64,000 nucleotides of DNA from Chryseobacterium candidae (GCF_004916905.1 NZ_SDLV01000004.1:124001-188000); one strand, 5' to 3'; shown: positions 9,003-18,681, counted from the first letter of the stretch. The notes: generated by a model not told the origin, from the sequence alone. Made by a program: numbers and translations.

Positions 9003-10256
9003 TTATTTCTTCCAAAATTTCTGTTTTAAGAGCTGTATCTCTTCTTTTGTAACCGTATAGTCTTTCAAATTAAAGGGAGTGGAATTATAAAATTTTCTGA
9101 ATAACAGAAACGCAGAAACAAAATAGGAAGATGTAGTTGCAATACATGCTCCCAAAATTCCCCATCTGGGTATTGCAATGAAGGAAAAAACAACGGTAAC
9201 CAAAAGACCCGCAATTGATTTGATATTCAATATTTTAAGTTCCCGTATTCCTGAAAAATAATGTCCCGCCATATCACTTACCGCAATGGCAAAAATTCCC
9301 GGGGATAAAAGCAGCATTATTTCTTTGGTCTCTCTGAATTCTTTTCCGAAAATCAACTCGTAAACCTGAGACGGTATGATAATGATCCCCAATACAAAAC
9401 CTATCATCAGAAAAAAAGTCAGTTTCAAAGATTCTTTGGTTTTCCCTATAGATTCTTCCCTGCTTTTACTATTGACAACATCTGAGTATAAAATGACAGC
9501 AATACTGCGGGTAATGGTCCATATCGCTTCCGAGAAAGTAACTCCGACGGAGAATATTCCAACACTGGCTATGCCTTCAAAATATTCTAAGAAATAAAAC
9601 GAAAGCCTGTAATTCAAAAACTGAACAAAAGCACTTAATTGGGTTTTCCAGCCATATTCAAACATATTTCTACCCACCTCTTTACAGAATGATATTTCAG
9701 AAATATTGCATTTTTTGATAATCTGAAAAAAACTAGTGAGGAAAAGAAGCGCCAGGCAGCCAATCTGTGCAAGAAAATACACAGTAACATCTTTCTTTCC
9801 AAACCCATATACCAATATTCCTATAAAGATAATATGGACCAACTGTTGTAAAACAGTATACACATTAAACTTTCTAATATTTTGTGTTCCAATAAACAAG
9901 CTGATATTGGTAGATAAGAGTGAAGAAAAAACAGATATTCCGATCAGATACAATAGATATTCACCCTGAATAGAAGCTATACTGAATAAAAAAGGAATTA
10001 AAAGACCAGTCAGAAGAGACCACAGATAGGCATACAATAAAACCTTTTCTATTTTAAACCTTGATGCGAAATATGAAGCACTGCTTCCGGAAAAGATACT
10101 GCTGAAAAAACTTACTGCTGCTGCATTGGCCACCACAATAGAAATGGTTCCCTTACCTTCACTTCCCCACATATTCGTAGAATAGATCACCAGTCCGAAA
10201 CTCAGGATCAGAATAAGAAAACGGGAGACAAAGGTTTTAAGGATAGTAAGCTGCAT
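9003..10256 (-). CDS. Polysaccharide flippase / export protein (Wzx-like, MATE/MOP superfamily)
   Basis: A 417-residue protein with about twelve hydrophobic helices and few charged loops, the layout of Wzx/RfbX O-unit flippases, which move lipid-linked oligosaccharides across the inner membrane. No single diagnostic motif exists for the family; the call rests on topology, length and position between a glycosyltransferase (5 bp upstream) and asnB. The start codon context ATCACTATG is shared with asnB. Confidence 0.82.
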   Translation of the reverse strand: MQLTILKTFVSRFLILILSFGLVIYSTNMWGSEGKGTISIVVANAAAVSFFSSIFSGSSASYFASRFKIEKVLLYAYLWSLLTGLLIPFLFSIASIQGEYLLYLIGISVFSSLLSTNISLFIGTQNIRKFNVYTVLQQLVHIIFIGILVYGFGKKDVTVYFLAQIGCLALLFLTSFFQIIKKCNISEISFCKEVGRNMFEYGWKTQLSAFVQFLNYRLSFYFLEYFEGIASVGIFSVGVTFSEAIWTITRSIAVILYSDVVNSKSREESIGKTKESLKLTFFLMIGFVLGIIIIPSQVYELIFGKEFRETKEIMLLLSPGIFAIAVSDMAGHYFSGIRELKILNIKSIAGLLVTVVFSFIAIPRWGILGACIATTSSYFVSAFLLFRKFYNSTPFNLKDYTVTKEEIQLLKQKFWKK

Positions 10257-10261
10257 AGTGA

Positions 10262-11395
10262 TTATTGATCAATAGACTCTTTTACAAAATCAACGAAGGA
10301 ATCTTTTATAAGTTCCCAATTATATTTTTCTTTAAATTCTTTTCGTGCATTGACGGCATAGGAATGATAGAATTCCGGATCCCTGATATAATGGATGATA
10401 ATATCCGAAATTGCTTCAGCATCATGAGGGTTAACCAGGCTTCCAAAAGAAAGCTCTCCCATATGCTTCCTGATCCCATTCAAATCTGAATAAATCACAG
10501 GTTTTCCTGCTCCCATAAAATAAAACAGTTTTATTGGCAGCGAATGATTGTTTTCAAAATTGATTTCTCTAAGATCAAAACAAAGATCTGCCTCTGCAAA
10601 TGCTTCTGTAAATGTTTCAAAACTTGTTGGCTTTCTGATCTCAATATCATCAAAAGTATATTTCTGCAGTAATGATGAAAAGTAGAACTCATCGCTTTCC
10701 TGTATAGTTGAGCCAATAATCAGAATCCTGATTTGTAGTGCTGGCAGTTTCTGACGAAGCCTATCTATTGCATTGAAAAAATTATCAATTCCTTTATCCT
10801 TAGAAATCTGACCGGTATAACATAACTTGATGACGTTTGGATCGAGTTGCTTTACGCTTTCTTTAATGTAAAGATAATCAGGGTAATAAGGAAGCATGAT
10901 CTGCTTTCTAAATCCAAAGAAATAGGCTAAAGGGAACTTCTTGGTTCTTTCACCAAAAATAAAATGAGTACTTAAAAATCCGGCATACAACTGTATAAGA
11001 GAAAACTTTAAAGCATGAAAAATTTTAGCCGGAAACCTGTACTTCTGAAGCATTGACATAGAAGGATACCATTCTGTAACATCATAGATGCAGCTTATCT
11101 TGTGCTCTTTTACAAATTTCTTTACTGCTACTATGGCCAGAGGTTCAGAGCCAATGATGCAATCCGGATGAAAAGCAAGGCAGACTTTTCTGAAAGTTTC
11201 CATTTTTGTTCCTATACTTTCTTCAAGAACGGCGAAAGATTCTATTTCAATCCCATCCATAACACCCTTATAATCTGTGCATAAACTGCATATTTTTACT
11301 TCATACCCGTTATCTCTAAGAGCTTTTGCCTGATGATAAAAAATGCGGTCATCATTATAGCTGTGGGAGGTCGTTAAAAAAAGTACTTTAGGCAT
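10262..11395 (-). CDS. Glycosyltransferase (GT4/GT-B type)
   Basis: The frame is open to 11458, but the first 21 residues of that extension overlap the terminator of the preceding gene, and MPKVLFLTTSHSYNDDRIFY is a typical GT-B N-terminus, so the start at 11395 is preferred (377 aa). The C-terminal half holds CYTGQISKDKGIDNFFNAI and the family-type ending SLPIKLFYFMGAGKPVIYSD with the sugar-nucleotide binding region. It probably adds a sugar to a surface polysaccharide. Operon with the flippase (5 bp) and asnB. Confidence 0.87.
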   Translation of the reverse strand: MPKVLFLTTSHSYNDDRIFYHQAKALRDNGYEVKICSLCTDYKGVMDGIEIESFAVLEESIGTKMETFRKVCLAFHPDCIIGSEPLAIVAVKKFVKEHKISCIYDVTEWYPSMSMLQKYRFPAKIFHALKFSLIQLYAGFLSTHFIFGERTKKFPLAYFFGFRKQIMLPYYPDYLYIKESVKQLDPNVIKLCYTGQISKDKGIDNFFNAIDRLRQKLPALQIRILIIGSTIQESDEFYFSSLLQKYTFDDIEIRKPTSFETFTEAFAEADLCFDLREINFENNHSLPIKLFYFMGAGKPVIYSDLNGIRKHMGELSFGSLVNPHDAEAISDIIIHYIRDPEFYHSYAVNARKEFKEKYNWELIKDSFVDFVKESIDQ

Positions 11396-11432
11396 TAGTA
11401 TCTGCTCGAATCTGTACAAATATACATTAAAA

Positions 11433-11461
11433 CAAAAAAGTGGAAATATATTTTCCACTTT
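11433..11461 (-). terminator. Intrinsic terminator of the 11495-11983 gene
   Basis: Stem AAGTGGAAA / TTTCCACTT (arms about 11439-11447 and 11452-11460); read on the minus strand it is followed by six T residues. It lies directly downstream of the conserved hypothetical gene and upstream of the glycosyltransferase, which separates the two transcripts. Confidence 0.85.
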
Positions 11462-11494
11462 ATGATTATTTCTTTTGTATCAGCTCTACAGCGA

Positions 11495-11983
11495 TTATTT
11501 TATAGAAGCTGCCCAACTCTTTTCCAAAGGAAGGAGAAAGTGGCTTAAAAAGTCAAGGTAAGTATTTTTGGAGAAGTCAAAAACCTGGATATTGTCTGAT
11601 AACTCTCCATTTCTAAGTTTTGTTTTAAAATCAATTAATTTTAAAGTCTTTACTTCACCATTCTCTACAAAGCTTGCTTTCATTCTGTCAAAAAGACCCA
11701 ATTGATATTCTTCATCAATTTCTCTCATCACCTTTCCTAAAGCATCAATGCTGCATCCTGAAGCCATTTCTTTTTCTTCGTCCACGCATACGATGATAAA
11801 CTGGTTCTTTTCAATTTTAAAAGAAGAAGAAAGCGGTTTTCCATGAGCTGCCCATGTTGCAAGGAAATCAAATAGTTTTTCGGTAATGGCTTTTGCTTCT
11901 TTGGTTTCGAAAGGTCTTGAAGCCGGATATATAATGACTCTGTAGTCGTTGGTTTCTACAATATTAGATTCTTCGATTTTCAT
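11495..11983 (-). CDS. Conserved Bacteroidota protein of unknown function
   Basis: A 162-residue soluble alpha/beta protein without signal peptide or membrane helix. Homologues in this phylum are often labelled ABC transporter ATPase, but no Walker A, Walker B or signature motif is present, so that name is not supported. It often sits near MCE and Fe-S reductase-like genes in Bacteroidota; here the membrane protein at 12070 separates it from that set. Notable conserved-looking parts are IIYPASRPFE and CSIDALGKVMREID. Function unknown. Confidence 0.8.
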   Translation of the reverse strand: MKIEESNIVETNDYRVIIYPASRPFETKEAKAITEKLFDFLATWAAHGKPLSSSFKIEKNQFIIVCVDEEKEMASGCSIDALGKVMREIDEEYQLGLFDRMKASFVENGEVKTLKLIDFKTKLRNGELSDNIQVFDFSKNTYLDFLSHFLLPLEKSWAASIK

Positions 11984-12069
11984 AATGTAAGTATTTATTT
12001 TTCAACACATTGAACAATCAACATTTATTCTAGTTACTATTGAATGTCCGTATCATTGTAAAGACAAAA

Positions 12070-13206
12070 TTACGCAATTTTCCCGAGTTTAAGATCATTG
12101 TATTTTTTACTCAGTACGTAAAGCATCATAATAAAAACCGGAAAGATAAAAGGGAAGAAGAACCTTAAAGCTGCAGACTGTGGAAAGAAAAAGAATTTGA
12201 TATAGACATTCACCACAAAAAGAACTGAAATCATCCTCACCCACACGTCTTTGGAACGCCAGAAGATCACTCCGATCATAATGGCTAACGATAAAGTTAC
12301 TTTTTTAAAATAAATGATTTTGATATAAATAATGCTTAGATAGTCTTTTAAAGTAACATCGATGGGATGTGTTGAAATAATAGGTCTTCGGTCAATAAAA
12401 GTATCATAAAACAGATCTTTCCATCCAGGATAATGATAAAACTTAATGATTGCGAGATACATTGCCAGAAGCACTGTTCCCTGAACAATAAAAGAAACAT
12501 CAATTTTCTTTTCCTGAAAATAATGGAAAAAGAAAACAGCGATAATATAAGTCAGCGTGAATGTAATATAATCCGGCCGAATAAAAGTAATACCGAATAA
12601 AAGTACAAACATTCCCCATTTGTTCCATTTTTTAATTAAACCGATAATAAAGATCAGCATAAACTGAAAAATAAACATATCCGGCGTAGAAACCCTCGAC
12701 ATATAAGTCATTGGAGGTAAAAGCATTGCGGCAACCGTTACAATCATCGCAAGCCCATATTTCTTTGGGAACAGCAGTTTCAGGATATAAAAAAGTAATA
12801 CTCCTGAAAAAAAGTAAGAAATAAGGCTGGTAAACAGAACTGCCATTGGCGCTGTGAAGCCAAGCTTATAAAAAAGAGTTATTACAAGAATATACCCTAC
12901 TTTGATTTGAAAATAGGGTAATTGTTCTGTAAAAGATTGTGTATTTTTTACGAAATACTGCCTTGGAATGTCCCATTGCTTTATTCCGATGATGTCTGTA
13001 TAGTGTTCTGCTGGAGCTTCTTTTTTTATGTCTTCGTACGTAATGATCCGGACTTTATCCGGAGAATCCGGGAACTCGGAAGTATACATACATCCCATAT
13101 AGCCGGGCATATCCCAATCATATACTCTGTTCTTATAATTCCAGAATGTAAGAAGAGCAAGTATAGAAATGATAAACAAAAAGGAGAGCCTCCATTTCAG
13201 CTTCAT
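12070..13206 (-). CDS. Polytopic membrane protein, possible GT-C glycosyltransferase
   Basis: A 378-residue protein with roughly nine to ten helices. After the first helix comes a periplasmic loop with YDWDMPGYMG, reminiscent of the acidic first-loop motif of GT-C enzymes that use polyprenyl-phosphate sugars. Size and topology could also fit a Wzy-like polymerase. It is 20 bp downstream of the Fe-S protein gene and ends 86 bp before the next gene. Function is inferred only; no family was recognised with certainty. Confidence 0.65.
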   Translation of the reverse strand: MKLKWRLSFLFIISILALLTFWNYKNRVYDWDMPGYMGCMYTSEFPDSPDKVRIITYEDIKKEAPAEHYTDIIGIKQWDIPRQYFVKNTQSFTEQLPYFQIKVGYILVITLFYKLGFTAPMAVLFTSLISYFFSGVLLFYILKLLFPKKYGLAMIVTVAAMLLPPMTYMSRVSTPDMFIFQFMLIFIIGLIKKWNKWGMFVLLFGITFIRPDYITFTLTYIIAVFFFHYFQEKKIDVSFIVQGTVLLAMYLAIIKFYHYPGWKDLFYDTFIDRRPIISTHPIDVTLKDYLSIIYIKIIYFKKVTLSLAIMIGVIFWRSKDVWVRMISVLFVVNVYIKFFFFPQSAALRFFFPFIFPVFIMMLYVLSKKYNDLKLGKIA

Positions 13207-13226
13207 AAACCTGTATAAGATTACAA

Positions 13227-14012
13227 TTATAAGTCTTCTGCTTCAGCAAGAAGTTCTACGATATCTTTTACGGCTACCTCAGTATTTTTATTAAAATGTT
13301 TTACTCCATCCGTCATCATGGTATTACAGAAAGGACATCCAGTTGCAATTACCTTAGGTTCAAAAGATAACGCTTCTTCTGTTCTTTCAATGTTGATGTC
13401 TTTATTTCCTTTTTCAGGTTCTTTAAACATCTGTGCACCTCCTGCTCCACAGCAAAGCCCGTTGGTTTTGCAGCGTTTCATTTCTACAAGCTCTGCATCC
13501 AGTTTTTCAAGAAGCATCCTTGGAGCTTCATATTCATCATTGGCACGTCCCAGATAACATGGATCGTGGAAAGTAATTTTTTTCCCTCTGAATGCTCCAC
13601 CTTCAATTTTCAGTCTTCCTTCTTCCATTAAGGTTTTAAGGAACTGAGTATGGTGTACTACTTCAAAGTGTCCGCCAAGGCTTGGATATTCATTTTTAAG
13701 GGTATTGAAACAGTGTGGGCAAGCCGTTACGATTTTCTTTACTTCGTAAGCATTTAACACTTCGATATTGGTAAGAGCCATCATCTGGAATACGAATTCG
13801 TTTCCGGCTCTTTTTGCAGGATCTCCGGTACAGCTTTCTTCCTGACCCAGAACGGCAAATTCTACCCCTATTTTATTTAATATCTTGCAGAATGCTTTTG
13901 TAATTTTTTTGGCACGGTCATCAAAACTTCCCGCACATCCCACCCAGAATAAAACTTCTGGTGCTTTTCCTTCGGCAGCATACTCTGCCATTGTTTTTAT
14001 AGTGAAATCCAT
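13227..14012 (-). CDS. (Fe-S)-binding protein with two CCG domains
   Basis: A 261-residue cytoplasmic protein with two cysteine-rich CCG-type domains as in heterodisulfide reductase subunit B, GlpC and LutA. Visible metal-ligand clusters are ACPHCFNTL with CYLGR (residues about 105-145) and TNGLCCGAGGAQMF with ATGCPFCNTMM near the C-terminus. It probably forms an electron-transfer complex with the membrane Fe-S protein encoded immediately upstream (89 bp). The physiological substrate is unknown. Confidence 0.88.
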   Translation of the reverse strand: MDFTIKTMAEYAAEGKAPEVLFWVGCAGSFDDRAKKITKAFCKILNKIGVEFAVLGQEESCTGDPAKRAGNEFVFQMMALTNIEVLNAYEVKKIVTACPHCFNTLKNEYPSLGGHFEVVHHTQFLKTLMEEGRLKIEGGAFRGKKITFHDPCYLGRANDEYEAPRMLLEKLDAELVEMKRCKTNGLCCGAGGAQMFKEPEKGNKDINIERTEEALSFEPKVIATGCPFCNTMMTDGVKHFNKNTEVAVKDIVELLAEAEDL

Positions 14013-14020
14013 TTCTTTTT

Positions 14021-14092
14021 CAATTTGAAAATGTGAGAATTTGGAAATTTGAAAGTGATATAGACAATAATCAATTTCAAATTTTCAAATTG
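14021..14092. repeat. Intergenic inverted repeat (TTTGAAAAT type)
   Basis: A 12-bp perfect inverted repeat, CAATTTGAAAAT at 14021-14032 and ATTTTCAAATTG at 14081-14092, with an inner pair AAATTTGAAA (14045-14054) / TTTCAAATTT (14075-14084). It fills the gap between the two Fe-S protein genes. AT-only composition without T-run speaks against a simple terminator; short TTTGAAAAT repeats are scattered in genomes of this group. Confidence 0.6.
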
Positions 14093-14101
14093 ATTAATTA
14101 T

Positions 14102-15439
14102 CTAGTTTTCCGATGCCCAGTTCAGACGGTCAGCCTGATTATACTGCCAAGGAGCTGCGTTGTTTTCCACATTGGTCATCATCAGGTTCAGTTCCTGTGG
14201 AGCAGCAGACTGTTCCATCACCAGGAATCTTCTCATTTCAAAAATAATGGAAAGCGGGTCAAGCAATACCGGACAGGCATCTGTACATGCATTACATGTG
14301 GTACAAGCCCAAAGTTCTTCTTTGGTAATATAATCGTTCAACAGTTTTTTACCGTCATCAACGAATTTTCCGTTTTGATCGATATTTCTTCCTACTTCTT
14401 CCAGTCTGTCTCTGGTTTTCATCAGGATCAGTCTCGGAGAAAGCTTTTTCCCGGTAATATTTGCCGGACAAACAGAAGTACAGCGTCCGCATTCTGTACA
14501 TGAATATGCATTAAGCAATTGCACCTGGTTCAGATCGAAGATATCCTCAGCCCCAAATTTAGAAGGCACGTCCGCTTCTGCTCCTTCAGCTGGTGCAGCG
14601 TAAGGATCTGCATTGGGATCCATCATCAATTTGATCTCTTTTGTTACAGATTCAAGGTTGTTGAATTTTCCTTTTTTATCAAGATTTGCATACCATGTAC
14701 TTGGAAACGCAAGGATAATATGTAAATGTTTTGAGTAATAGAGATAATTCATAAAGAAAAGAATCCCCACGAAGTGGAACCACCATGCAGCTTTCTCTGT
14801 GAATATCAAAAACCCGTTATCAAAATTGAAGATTTCTAAGAACGGAACAAAAGTCATCTCACTGATCGGGAAGCTTCCATGTTCCGGGAAAATACCTCTG
14901 GACTGTAAAATAAAATCTGAAGCATTCATTTTAAAGAAAGCCATCATTAAGGCGAATTCAATAATCAAAATCCAGTTTGCATCATTTTTTGGCCATCCGA
15001 AAAGTTCTTTCATCGTCAATCTCTTCACTCCGTAAAAATTTCTACGGATAAAGAAAATGACAACTCCAATCACTACTAAAAGTGCCAGAACTTCTAATGT
15101 TGCCGTAAAGAAGTTATAAAATGTGTGACCGAAAATACTTGATAAAAAACGGTGAGTACCAAATATTCCATCAACAACAATTTCTATTAATTCAATATTA
15201 ATAATCACAAAACCTACATATACAAAAAGGTGTAAAACTCCTGCAACAGGACGTGCTGTCATTTTACTCTGTCCCATGGCTACACGGGCCATCGTTTCCC
15301 AACGTTCTCCTTTTCTGTCGTTTCTATTGATTTTGCGACCTAACCTGATATTTCTATAAATTTTCTGCAGGCTTTTGGCAAACAGCCCAAATCCCGCCAC
15401 TAATAAAATCAGGAAAATAATGTTATCGATGTACTGCAT
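14102..15439 (-). CDS. Membrane (Fe-S) oxidoreductase with 4Fe-4S dicluster domain
   Basis: A 445-residue protein combining a membrane domain of about six helices (residues 1-260, NarI-like haem b-type layout, with several helix histidines such as GHTFYNFF and LHLFVYVGF) and a C-terminal ferredoxin domain with CTECGRCTSVCPANITG and CTTCNACTDACPVLLDP. Together with the CCG protein downstream it resembles an HdrDE or DsrMK-like quinone-linked disulfide reductase. It begins 8 bp after mlaD, a gene order common in Bacteroidota. Confidence 0.9.
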   Translation of the reverse strand: MQYIDNIIFLILLVAGFGLFAKSLQKIYRNIRLGRKINRNDRKGERWETMARVAMGQSKMTARPVAGVLHLFVYVGFVIINIELIEIVVDGIFGTHRFLSSIFGHTFYNFFTATLEVLALLVVIGVVIFFIRRNFYGVKRLTMKELFGWPKNDANWILIIEFALMMAFFKMNASDFILQSRGIFPEHGSFPISEMTFVPFLEIFNFDNGFLIFTEKAAWWFHFVGILFFMNYLYYSKHLHIILAFPSTWYANLDKKGKFNNLESVTKEIKLMMDPNADPYAAPAEGAEADVPSKFGAEDIFDLNQVQLLNAYSCTECGRCTSVCPANITGKKLSPRLILMKTRDRLEEVGRNIDQNGKFVDDGKKLLNDYITKEELWACTTCNACTDACPVLLDPLSIIFEMRRFLVMEQSAAPQELNLMMTNVENNAAPWQYNQADRLNWASEN

Positions 15440-15447
15440 AAGGCGTA

Positions 15448-16398
15448 TTAGTCTTTGTTATTTTTTCCGAAAACCGAGAAGTTGATATATCTCTTCGGAT
15501 TCGCTTTCATATCTTCAATTAATGAATTCAAATTGGAAGATGCTGAATTCAGGTTGTTGTAAAGCTGTTCATCTTTCATCAGTTTACCTAAACTTCCTTC
15601 TCCTTTATCTATCCCCCCAATAACCTGATTTAACTTCCCTACTGTAGCATCCAGATTGGCAATAGTAGCATTTAACTGTTTAGTATCTATGCTCTGCGCC
15701 AGATTTCCATATTTATCCAGGGTAACTTTTCCGCTCTGCATGGTAAGGCTTGCATCATCCAGCACCTTTTGCAGTTTTGGATCATTATGTCCTACAAGCG
15801 TATTTACACTTCCTGCTGTAGCCTGTAATGCTCCTACTGTTTTATTAAGGTTGGCCAATAAAGCTTTTATTTCAGCTCTGTTCTGAGCATCAAAAACCTG
15901 ATTGGCATTTGCCATTAAAGAATCGACTCTGTGCAGAACCACCTGTAGCTGATCTTTTACCGGACCCACCTGAGAAGAAAGACTTCCCAGCGTTCCCAGT
16001 TTGAAAGCTCCTTTTAAAGTGTCACCGTCTTTTGCAGTAGGCCCTCCATACATAAGGTTCACTCTCATTTCTTTACCAGACATTAATCCGGGTTCAAAGA
16101 TCTCCAATGATGAGTTTTTTGAAAATTCGAATTTGTTGTCTACTGTAATTTTTACGACAAAATTAATTTTTCCATCTTTTGCGGTAATAGGAATAATCTT
16201 GTCTACCTGTCCTACTTTCAAACCATTAATAGAAACTGCAGAAGATTGCGCCAGGCCTTCTACATTGTCATATTTTGCGTAAAATATATTATCGGTAGTA
16301 AAAAGGCTTTTCCCTTTCATAAACTGAAACAATACCACAAAGCCTACGATAGCTAGAAGTGCAATCACACCAGCTTTTAATTCTTTACTGAACTTCAC
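15448..16398 (-). CDS. mlaD: MlaD-family (MCE domain) lipid transport protein
   Basis: A 316-residue periplasmic protein anchored by one N-terminal helix (about residues 10-25) followed by a single MCE domain (about 38-118, with GLAQSSAVSINGLKVGQVDKI) and a long helical tail. MCE proteins form rings that shuttle phospholipids between inner and outer membrane. The matching permease and ATPase (MlaE, MlaF) are at 32919-34486, 17 kb away. It is first of a unit with the Fe-S genes. Confidence 0.9.
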   Translation of the reverse strand: MKFSKELKAGVIALLAIVGFVVLFQFMKGKSLFTTDNIFYAKYDNVEGLAQSSAVSINGLKVGQVDKIIPITAKDGKINFVVKITVDNKFEFSKNSSLEIFEPGLMSGKEMRVNLMYGGPTAKDGDTLKGAFKLGTLGSLSSQVGPVKDQLQVVLHRVDSLMANANQVFDAQNRAEIKALLANLNKTVGALQATAGSVNTLVGHNDPKLQKVLDDASLTMQSGKVTLDKYGNLAQSIDTKQLNATIANLDATVGKLNQVIGGIDKGEGSLGKLMKDEQLYNNLNSASSNLNSLIEDMKANPKRYINFSVFGKNNKD

Positions 16399-16420
16399 TT
16401 GCTAATTTTTTTCTAATAAG

Positions 16421-16428
16421 CAAATATA
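16421..16428 (-). promoter_or_regulatory. mlaD: Candidate mlaD promoter -7 box (TATATTTG)
   Basis: Minus-strand TATATTTG, a full match to TAnnTTTG, 22 bp ahead of the mlaD ATG. No convincing TTG element upstream. Confidence 0.5.
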
Positions 16429-16474
16429 ATACATTTTAAATAAATCTTTTCCTTTATTGTTCTGCGTTAAATAC

Positions 16475-16507
16475 AAAAAAAAGCGACAAAAAAATTTGTC
16501 GCTTTTT
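16475..16507 (-). terminator. Intrinsic terminator downstream of ppiD
   Basis: Stem AAAAAGCGACAAA / TTTGTCGCTTTTT (16478-16490 and 16495-16507) with a short AT loop and T residues on the minus side. Ends the foldase transcript before mlaD. Confidence 0.9.
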
Positions 16508-16527
16508 ATATCATTGAAATGATTTTC

Positions 16528-18681
16528 TTATTGTTGCTGATTTCCCAGCTTGTTCCAGATTTCGATTCTATAATCTTCGATATCTGCGTTATCCTGAAGG
16601 CTCTTCATCCAGGCCTGTCCGAACATTCCGGCACTTCTTTGGGTAAGAGATTCTGTAAACTGTTTAAGATCTCCAGGTTGCTTGTTTACAGTTTCTGATT
16701 TTTTGATCAAAACATAAACTCCTGTTCCTCCTTCAACAGGGTTAGAAAGTTTACCTTTTGCAACACCGAATGCTGCACCGGCAACTTTAGGTTCCATAGC
16801 ACCTGCCACTGAAGGATTCAATAAGTTCACCTGAGCAGATTGTTTTGAAGTGGCAAACAATTTAGCAATCTGATCTAAGCTGGAAGCTTTTGCTGCTGTA
16901 ATCTTATCAGAAATTTGTTTTGCTGCCAATTTATTTTTAACAATAACTTCGATCTGATCTCTCACAGATTCCGGATCAGCAAGACCTGCTTCCTGTTTTC
17001 CGTTCAGATACACTACAATTTTATCTCCTGTTCCTTCTACTGTAAATAATTCAGTATCTCCTTTTTCTCTTTTCTTATCAAAAGCCCAGGTAAGGATATC
17101 AGCATCTTTTTCAGTTCCTAAGCCCTGAAGCTGACCTTCAAATCTTTTCGCTGCTTTTGGATTAGAGAACTGATAGTTTCCTTTCTTAGCAATATTCACG
17201 AAATCGTTGAAAGATTTCCCCTGAACCTGCTGAATGAATTTTCTTGAGTTTTTGTCTGTTTCAGCCTCAGTAGCATCTGAAGGTTTGATTGCTTTCACAA
17301 GGTTCGCAACTTTATACCCCATTGATCCTGATTTTTTATCTTCAATATTGATGATATGGTAACCGAACTGTGTTTCTACCACCCCTGTAGCTCCTTTAGG
17401 ATTACTTGCAAGGTAAGCAAGGAATTCCGGAACGAAAGGCGTCTCTGGTGTTGTCCATCCAAGGCTTCCACCCTGAGCGGCAGAATTAGGATCGCTTGAA
17501 AGCTTAAGGAATTCTGTGAATTTTGCAGGAGCAGCTTTTACAATAGCACCAATTGAGTCTGCCAGTTTCTTAGCCTGCTCTTTAGTTCTTGTTACCCCTT
17601 CACCTGCAGGGCTTCCTTTGAATGCAATAAGGATATGTCTTGATAAGGTAGAATCTGAAGGTCTTTTACCAACCAATTTAGAGACTACATATACATCTTG
17701 CTCTTTATAAGGACCAAAAGTCTGACCTACTGCTGCTGTAGTGATCTGATTTTTGATGGTTGGAGGCAATTGAGCAGGATTCAAATACTGAGGATTGAAC
17801 GGTGCATCAGAATTTGCTGCTACAAACATAGAATCGTTTTTAGTATTCTGGAAGTTTTCAGTTCCTCCACTCGCATCTGTACCTCCTGAATATAATTTTG
17901 TAATTTCTTTCAGGGCTGCCGCATCATCTGCTGCACTAGGTTTAGATGGGAAAAATACAATACCAATATTTCTGCTTGGCTCAGCTTTGAACATTACAGG
18001 GTGCTTCTTGATGTAATCAGCAAGATCCTGTGTGGTAACATTGATCTTTGTTTTTTGAAGATAAGCTGCATAATCTACTTTTACAAAGTCGATATCTGCA
18101 AGCTGATCTCTCTGCTTCATCAATTCTTCAGCTTCTTTCTTACCTGTAGTAATACCTGCTGAAAGATTGGTAAACACCTGTCTTGCCATTAGTCTGTACT
18201 CAATTGTCTTTCTTGTTTTCAACCATTGAGTATATCCCTGGGGATTGGTGTTTTGTAATGTTTCAATTTCTTTTTTAAGCTCTTGAGTTTTAAAATTACC
18301 TTTCTCATCAAAGAACTGTTGATTCTGAGCAAACATCTGATCATACTGGATTTGATTCCAGAAATAATCATCAGTCATTTCAAAGCCCAATTTCTCAAAC
18401 TGTTGTTTGATAAGTTTAGATTGTACAAGTAACTGCCATGCCTGCTCTTCAAGACCGTTTTTCGGACGACCCTGCTGTTCAGCCTGCTGCTGCAACACGA
18501 AAAGCTGATCATTGAACTCTTCGCGGGTGATTTTCTCACCGTTTACTTTTCCTAAAACGTCAGGATTCTTACCAAAAACCTTGTCGATACTCTCGGGGTT
18601 TACCAGGAACGCCAAAAGCGCTAAGGCTATTACTCCCATTAAAAGCCAAGGCTTACTCCTAATCTGTCCTAAAATTGCCAT
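16528..18681 (-). CDS. ppiD: PpiD/SurA-type peptidylprolyl isomerase
   Basis: A 717-residue periplasmic folding factor tethered by one helix at residues 13-28 (PWLLMGVIALALLAFLVN). An N-terminal SurA_N-like chaperone region (about 36-240, VNGEKITREEFNDQ) precedes a parvulin domain at about 345-460 (SRHILIAFKG, GGSLGWTTPETPFVPEF, FGYHIINIEDKKSG). A long C-terminal chaperone part follows. It probably helps outer-membrane and secreted proteins fold. Length is slightly above E. coli PpiD. Divergent from lon with a 260-bp gap. Confidence 0.93.
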   Translation of the reverse strand: MAILGQIRSKPWLLMGVIALALLAFLVNPESIDKVFGKNPDVLGKVNGEKITREEFNDQLFVLQQQAEQQGRPKNGLEEQAWQLLVQSKLIKQQFEKLGFEMTDDYFWNQIQYDQMFAQNQQFFDEKGNFKTQELKKEIETLQNTNPQGYTQWLKTRKTIEYRLMARQVFTNLSAGITTGKKEAEELMKQRDQLADIDFVKVDYAAYLQKTKINVTTQDLADYIKKHPVMFKAEPSRNIGIVFFPSKPSAADDAAALKEITKLYSGGTDASGGTENFQNTKNDSMFVAANSDAPFNPQYLNPAQLPPTIKNQITTAAVGQTFGPYKEQDVYVVSKLVGKRPSDSTLSRHILIAFKGSPAGEGVTRTKEQAKKLADSIGAIVKAAPAKFTEFLKLSSDPNSAAQGGSLGWTTPETPFVPEFLAYLASNPKGATGVVETQFGYHIINIEDKKSGSMGYKVANLVKAIKPSDATEAETDKNSRKFIQQVQGKSFNDFVNIAKKGNYQFSNPKAAKRFEGQLQGLGTEKDADILTWAFDKKREKGDTELFTVEGTGDKIVVYLNGKQEAGLADPESVRDQIEVIVKNKLAAKQISDKITAAKASSLDQIAKLFATSKQSAQVNLLNPSVAGAMEPKVAGAAFGVAKGKLSNPVEGGTGVYVLIKKSETVNKQPGDLKQFTESLTQRSAGMFGQAWMKSLQDNADIEDYRIEIWNKLGNQQQ

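Noticed and set aside
14033..14503. Plus-strand open frame of 156 codons
   Set aside because: It is antisense to the ferredoxin domain of the membrane Fe-S protein and its translation looks random.
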